From contig CALFER010000084.1 of assembly GCA_937951895.1 (NCBI GenBank), positions 5,056 through 69,055 of the forward strand: a DNA stretch of 64,000 nucleotides, written 5' to 3'. Below are positions 60,079 to 64,000 of the stretch, piece after piece (position 1 is the first letter of the stretch; every line of letters begins with the position of its first letter). Both the position numbers and the translations under genes were made by a program. Source of the stretch: an uncultured bacterium. Its GTDB lineage: Bacteria > CSSED10-310 > CALFER01. The notes beneath the pieces were generated by a model. That model did no database searches, was not told where the DNA came from, and saw only the letters and a list, made by a program, of their open reading frames with translations.

Positions 60079-61625
60079 ACATCCAACGGTTGAAAATTCT
60101 CTTGGTTGAAGATCATCGGGGGGAAGCCGTCCTGCTCCGCAAACTGCTCGAAAGCGTCTCGGGACAGTTCGAGCTGACCTGGGTCGACAGGCTGGAGAAG
60201 GCTACCGCCCTGGCCGTCCGGGAATCGTTTGACGCAGTGCTGCTGGATCTGACACTGCCGGATGCATTCGGTCTGGCGACACTCGAACGATTTCAGGAAA
60301 CGACCCGGACATTTCCGATCATCATCGTCACGGGGATCGAGGATGAAGAGATGGCTGTACGGGCGATCCGCCAGGGTGCGCAGGATTATCTGGTCAAGGG
60401 AACCTTCGATGGTCGTACCGCCGCCCGATCCATCCGCTACGCCATCGACCGGAAGAAGCAGGAAGAAGAGATTCGTACTCTGAACATCGCCCTTGAGAAC
60501 CGTGTTCGTGAACGCACCTCTCAACTTCGATCATTGACGCTCGAACTGATTCAAACCGAACAGCGCGAGCGCGATCATCTCGCGTCGATCCTTCATGATC
60601 ATCTCCAGCAACTGCTCGTCGCGTCCAAACTGGGTATCTGTGTGTCGCAACAACAGGTCGATCCCGCTCAGAAACTGCTCGCTCTCGACAAGGTTTCCGG
60701 TCTCCTCGACGAAGCCATCACGGCATCGAAAACCCTTGCCATGGAACTGTCGCCACCCATCCTCATGGAGGTCGGTCTGGTGGCGGCCGTGCGGTGGCTC
60801 GGGGAGTGGATGAACGAGAAGCACCACATCCGGGTGGAGGTGATATCGGAATCTGAAATCAAAGCCGATCCGGAAGGCATCTGCATCCTTCTGTTTCGTT
60901 CGATACGGGAGCTTCTGTTCAACACCGTCAAACATTCCGGCTCTCAGATTGCCCGAGTCTCACTTCGGTGGGTCGAGAATGATCGTCTTGAGATCGTCGT
61001 CTGGGATGAGGGGCGCGGCTTCGATCCGAATCGCAGTGATTCGGAACGCCTGCTCCCGGGGTCAGGGCTGCGCAGTATCCGGGAGCGGCTCGATCTTCTG
61101 GGAGGAATCGTCGATATCACCACATCGCCGGGATTGGGAACACGCGTGCGTTTGACGGCTCCCCTGTCGCGACGGGAGACAACCTGCTCATCGGATTCGG
61201 ATCCGAACAACATTCCGTTGACACGCACCATCGGGAAATCGCTTCCTTCTCAACCGGTGAAAAAAATCCGTGTGCTGATCGTCGACGATCACACGATGCT
61301 TCGGGAAGGGTTGGTCCATCTCCTTCAATGCGAACCGGATATCGACGTCATCGGTGCGGCCGAAGACGGTGAAAGTGCGATCGAGTTGAACCGGAGACTG
61401 AGGCCGGACATTATCATCATGGATGTGAATCTGCCGGGCATCGATGGCGTCGAAGCGACACGGCGAATCGTGACCGAGTTCCCCGGGAGCAGAATAATCG
61501 GGTTGTCGATGCACGACAGCATGGAGCAGAAAAGCGCGATGATCCGGGCCGGGGCGCTCACGTATCTCCATAAGGGGGGGCCATCCGAGCGACTGATTGC
61601 AGCGATCCGATCAACGGCGACATGA
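60075..61625 (+). CDS. Hybrid REC-histidine kinase (HisKA_3)-REC protein
   Basis: 516 residues starting at GTG 60075, overlapping the previous gene by 4 bases. N-terminal receiver (D58 in LLDLTLPD, K108), then a NarX-like kinase: dimerisation/H-box ERDHLASILHDHLQQ with H174, and HATPase with WDEGRGFDP and GLRSIRERLDLLGG. A linker leads to a C-terminal NarL-type receiver (about 395-516: VLIVDDHTMLREG, IIMDVNLPG, GLSMHDS, YLHKGG) without DNA-binding domain. The chain could relay phosphate from the PocR kinase receiver to the DNA-binding regulator at 39918-40562; that route is inference. No TM helix. Confidence 0.93.
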   Translation: MNIQRLKILLVEDHRGEAVLLRKLLESVSGQFELTWVDRLEKATALAVRESFDAVLLDLTLPDAFGLATLERFQETTRTFPIIIVTGIEDEEMAVRAIRQGAQDYLVKGTFDGRTAARSIRYAIDRKKQEEEIRTLNIALENRVRERTSQLRSLTLELIQTEQRERDHLASILHDHLQQLLVASKLGICVSQQQVDPAQKLLALDKVSGLLDEAITASKTLAMELSPPILMEVGLVAAVRWLGEWMNEKHHIRVEVISESEIKADPEGICILLFRSIRELLFNTVKHSGSQIARVSLRWVENDRLEIVVWDEGRGFDPNRSDSERLLPGSGLRSIRERLDLLGGIVDITTSPGLGTRVRLTAPLSRRETTCSSDSDPNNIPLTRTIGKSLPSQPVKKIRVLIVDDHTMLREGLVHLLQCEPDIDVIGAAEDGESAIELNRRLRPDIIIMDVNLPGIDGVEATRRIVTEFPGSRIIGLSMHDSMEQKSAMIRAGALTYLHKGGPSERLIAAIRSTAT

Positions 61626-61677
61626 CCGCGGGCCGGGATGGTCTCCGGGATGGTCAACGAGTTGCGGAATCGGACGA

Positions 61678-63156
61678 TTACCTCGCGCTGATCGAAGGGG
61701 GCGTTATCGCTTTCAGCGGTTTTCCGGTTTCCAGATCGCAGGTCGTTTCGGGCTCAGGGATAATGACATTCCAGTGAAATGTCTCTTTGATCCGATCGGC
61801 CAGACTCTGCATGTTTCCCACGTCGCCATGGACGATGAACACGCTGCGGATGAATGAAAAGTTCTTCAGCCAATCCATGATCTGTTTCTGATCCCCGTGA
61901 GCGGAAAACGAGCCGAACTCGAATACGGATGCGCGCATGGGATATCGGATGCCTTCGATGTCGATCTGGTCCGGCTTCTGACGGATGATTCCGCTCAGGC
62001 TGCCTTCGGGATGATAGCTGCTCACGAAACAGATCCGCGTCTCGGGTTCGGAGATAAACCGCTTGAGATAGGCAACCACCTTTCCTGCCGAGGCATCGGC
62101 AGAGGGGCAGATCACGACCGCCGGACGTTGAATATCCCGGAAATCGCCCTGGAGAAAGAGGGATTTGAAGGAGAAGGGGGATTGCGTTCCCAGTGGGGAT
62201 CCCTGAAATGGTTTCAGGAGATGCTTCGGAAATTGAGCATAGATGCGGGTGATTCTGGAGGCAGTTGGCGAGTCCACGTATACATTGAGTTGTGCCGGGA
62301 TCCGACCCGTCTCGATTCCCTTGTAGATATAGGCCAGAACACTCTGCGTCCGGGCAAGAACATAGGACGGGATGATCACCACGCCATTATCGAGAGCGGC
62401 ATCCGAGAGCATCTGATAGAAGGCATCCAGTTCCTGTACGCTGTTCTCACGGATTTTACCGCCGTATGTCGATTCGATGACCAGATAATCGGTTTCGTTC
62501 AGAATGGATTTCTGCTGCATAATTCCATTGGTATTGTTTCCGAAATCGCCCGTGAACAGGAGTTTTTTCCGGTGTCCCTGTGTCTCGAATTCGATGAGGG
62601 TCATGGCGGACCCCAGGATGTGTTCCGCCGGGAAAAAGGTGATTCCGGTGGTGTTCAGGAATGGAACGGGGGCGTGGTAATCGACTTCTGTCAGGGCGGC
62701 GACAGCGGCTTTCACATCCTCGTCGGAGTAATCCGGGGAGCCGGCGTGTTCCGCGTGGATTCCCTGCTGGATGCGCAGCATGATATCGGTGAGTGATGCG
62801 GTGGGAGCGGCGCACAGAACCTTTCCGGTAAAACCGTGATGGAACAAGGCAGGCAGGCGACCGCAGTGGTCGAGGTGCGCGTGGGAGAGGGTAACGAGAT
62901 CAACGGAGCGGGGGTTGAACGGGAACCCGTTCGATCTCCGGGTTGGTTCATCATCCATGAAGGAGCCGCAGTCCATGAGAATCAGCTGAGTGCCGGTGTT
63001 CAGGAGGTGACAGGAGCCGCCGAAGCATCGTGCTGCGCCGAAGAAGCCGATCGATGGGGTTTCCTCGAATGCGTGTGTGCCGGGCAGCGACAGGAGGCAA
63101 CAGATGAGCAGGAAGGCGGCGGCGGGTGTGAATCGAGTGAAAAAACGAGTTTTCAT
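61678..63156 (-). CDS. Exported metallo-beta-lactamase-fold hydrolase with beta-CASP domain
   Basis: 492 residues from ATG 63156 (GGGGAGGT upstream); a signal peptide ends near THA. MBL fold: SHAHLDHCG (HxHxDH), AEHILGSAM, FTGDFGN, and IESTYGG; a beta-CASP segment follows (about 250-395: NGVVIIPSYVLARTQ, VYVDSPTA) with the C-terminal FSAHGDQ and VHGD motifs. Cytoplasmic relatives are RNases of the CPSF73/RNase J type. An export signal on such a protein is unusual, so the substrate may be extracellular RNA or another phosphodiester. It is convergent with the hybrid kinase gene, with about 50 bases between their stops. Confidence 0.88.
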   Translation of the reverse strand: MKTRFFTRFTPAAAFLLICCLLSLPGTHAFEETPSIGFFGAARCFGGSCHLLNTGTQLILMDCGSFMDDEPTRRSNGFPFNPRSVDLVTLSHAHLDHCGRLPALFHHGFTGKVLCAAPTASLTDIMLRIQQGIHAEHAGSPDYSDEDVKAAVAALTEVDYHAPVPFLNTTGITFFPAEHILGSAMTLIEFETQGHRKKLLFTGDFGNNTNGIMQQKSILNETDYLVIESTYGGKIRENSVQELDAFYQMLSDAALDNGVVIIPSYVLARTQSVLAYIYKGIETGRIPAQLNVYVDSPTASRITRIYAQFPKHLLKPFQGSPLGTQSPFSFKSLFLQGDFRDIQRPAVVICPSADASAGKVVAYLKRFISEPETRICFVSSYHPEGSLSGIIRQKPDQIDIEGIRYPMRASVFEFGSFSAHGDQKQIMDWLKNFSFIRSVFIVHGDVGNMQSLADRIKETFHWNVIIPEPETTCDLETGKPLKAITPPSISAR

Positions 63157-63271
63157 GAGATACCTCCCCATCCCTCCATGATGCTAGCACAACGGAGAGT
63201 TGAATCCAAAACGTCACGAATACGAGACCGTCCACTTTTCGGAGTGGGCGTACCTATTGGATTTTATTGAA

Positions 63272-63315
63272 TGCACCCAGCAAGGCTCGAACTTGCGACC
63301 TTTGGGTTCGTAGTG
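63272..63315 (-). pseudogene. 3' half of a tRNA-Arg(ACG) gene, probable attachment site
   Basis: On the minus strand: anticodon loop CTACGAA, 3' anticodon stem CCCAA, variable AGGTC, T arm GCAAG-TTCGAGC-CTTGC, 3' acceptor strand TGGGTGC and discriminator A. The layout matches tRNA-Arg(ACG), but nothing upstream supplies the matching GCACCCA or TTGGG 5' strands; AT-rich DNA begins at the anticodon loop. Such half-tRNAs are left at the distal end of elements integrated into the tRNA. Confidence 0.8.
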
Positions 63316-63320
63316 TAAAA

Positions 63321-63394
63321 GACATATGCTATAACTATCAGATTTATAATGATTATTAACTTTTCAAACTCAATATGTCTAACCTATGTCTAAC
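63321..63394. repeat. Short repeats beside the tRNA fragment
   Basis: TATGTCTAAC occurs twice in direct orientation (63374-63383 and 63385-63394), and an inverted ATATGTC is at 63321-63327. Repeats of this size near an attachment core can be integrase arm sites, but this is not established. Confidence 0.45.
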
Positions 63395-64000
63395 CCGGAG
63401 TCGATCGAACACCGTGCCAATAGACTCGAAAGATATGAAACAACATCAGCTTGAACTTCATCATCTGGTCCACCCCGAGTAAATTCTGCAACTCTTCGAG
63501 GACCAACTGATTCATGTTCCCGAAAATCCTCCTTCAGGTATTGGATAGCCTCTTTCGCCGAATTATCACCCATCAAAGGGATGATTTGCGAAACCAACTC
63601 ATCAATGCCACCTGAATAATTACGAATCAAGTAGTACAAATCGTATGCGTCTTTGTTCTCACCGCGCAAACGAAATGCAATCGATTTAAGAATGATGTAT
63701 GCTCCAGGACCGCATACCCAAACCCTTCGTTCTGCTGTTTCACCTTTGATGGTTTTTCCGCTAATCAGTATCTGCTCACGATTTTCAAAGGCCAAATGTA
63801 ATCCTGGTGCAATAATAGCAGCAAAATCTGGCTCAAGATCTCTTAGTTTGCCACCCTTGTCATCCGTGAGAGTTGGCTGGATAAGAAAATCCACGGCAGC
63901 ATGCTCATTGTCATCAATTATCCATCGTTGACGTGTCGGATTTCCTTTTTTGTTAACAGCCGGTTTGAAACCGGCACCTCGCAGACGTTCAGCCAGTGTT
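63379..64000 (-). CDS. Nucleotidyltransferase-like protein (AbiEii/AbiGii-type), partial
   Basis: About 206 codons are open to the right edge; the start lies outside the window. An internal GTG at 63894 is not the likely start because the frame continues upstream with sensible protein (GFKPAVNKKGNPTRQRW, DDNEHAAVDFLIQPT). DLEPDFAA, PGAYIILKSIAFRLRGENKDAYDLYYLIRNY resembles the C-terminal half of AbiEii-like nucleotidyltransferase toxins and related mobile-element proteins. Codon use is clearly more AT-rich than in the rest of the window. It lies on the element side of the tRNA-Arg fragment, fitting an acquired defence or toxin-antitoxin gene. The family call is moderate. Confidence 0.55.
   Translation of the reverse strand, partial: TLAERLRGAGFKPAVNKKGNPTRQRWIIDDNEHAAVDFLIQPTLTDDKGGKLRDLEPDFAAIIAPGLHLAFENREQILISGKTIKGETAERRVWVCGPGAYIILKSIAFRLRGENKDAYDLYYLIRNYSGGIDELVSQIIPLMGDNSAKEAIQYLKEDFREHESVGPRRVAEFTRGGPDDEVQADVVSYLSSLLARCSIDSGLDIG

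Noticed and set aside
63157..63271. Search for an integrase or phage gene beside the tRNA fragment
   Set aside because: No frame with tyrosine-recombinase motifs is present on either strand of this short gap.

Overview
The window looks like chromosomal DNA of an uncultured, probably anaerobic or facultative bacterium with G+C in the high fifties (estimated by eye). Pointers are a 1,174-residue pyruvate:ferredoxin oxidoreductase, a KamA-type radical SAM enzyme, lipoproteins and exported proteins with long Thr-Pro linkers, and many PAS-type sensors. I cannot assign a phylum from sequence alone. Genes are tightly packed. No stretch over 300 bases lacks a feature. No rRNA, CRISPR array, transposase or integrase is visible.

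Layout. 1-2.9 kb: minus-strand surface-glycan-like cluster (PLP decarboxylase cut by the left edge, two family 2 glycosyltransferases, a lipoprotein). 3.0-4.4 kb: exported papain-like protease. 4.5-10.5 kb: DUF485/sodium-solute symporter pair, a Cache-PAS-CBS-DUF294 sensor and a metallophosphoesterase. 10.6-12.9 kb: exported Asp-box propeller. 13.0-17.5 kb: KamA-like enzyme and PFOR. 17.6-21.9 kb: conserved information-processing block recR, ybaB, dnaX, SRP RNA, tRNA-Ser(GGA), a four-helix protein, tRNA-Ser(CGA), tadA. 22.2-24.8 kb: YCF48-like propeller protein. 25.0-29.0 kb: GntR-regulated ABC transporter whose first permease carries a beta-propeller. 29.0-38.7 kb: prolyl oligopeptidase, nuclease/lamin-tail protein, parallel beta-helix protein, Hanks-type kinase with TPRs, a small membrane protein. 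38.7-40.6 kb: a module-bearing secreted protein and a LuxR-type response regulator.

The most striking region is 40.8-54.5 kb. It is a minus-strand array of six exported proteins with gaps of about 20-60 bases, strong ribosome sites and a good terminator at its end. In transcription order it encodes a 1,958-residue repeat protein, three two-domain multicopper-oxidase (MCO) proteins, a 168-residue protein and a 1,205-residue protein made of two ~500-residue repeats. The copper-ligand motifs are split between the MCO polypeptides: HFHG and HCH-x5-H are in the first, HPFHTH and WHSHTEKE in the second, and the third is largely degenerate. This suggests a heteromeric six-cupredoxin enzyme. Signalling genes flank the array: a lone receiver upstream, a divergent PocR/PAS/GAF kinase operon with two more receiver proteins (55.2-61.6 kb), and a LuxR-type regulator at the far end.

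A second theme is a C-terminal module of about 110-125 residues. It is preceded by a Thr/Pro-rich linker and shared by five otherwise unrelated exported proteins (protease, YCF48 propeller, beta-helix, 379-residue protein, 1,205-residue protein). It looks like an undescribed surface-sorting or anchoring domain.

At the right end, an exported beta-CASP metallo-hydrolase is followed by a 3' half of a tRNA-Arg(ACG) gene and then AT-richer DNA with an AbiEii-like nucleotidyltransferase. This looks like the attachment-site boundary of an integrated element that continues beyond the window.
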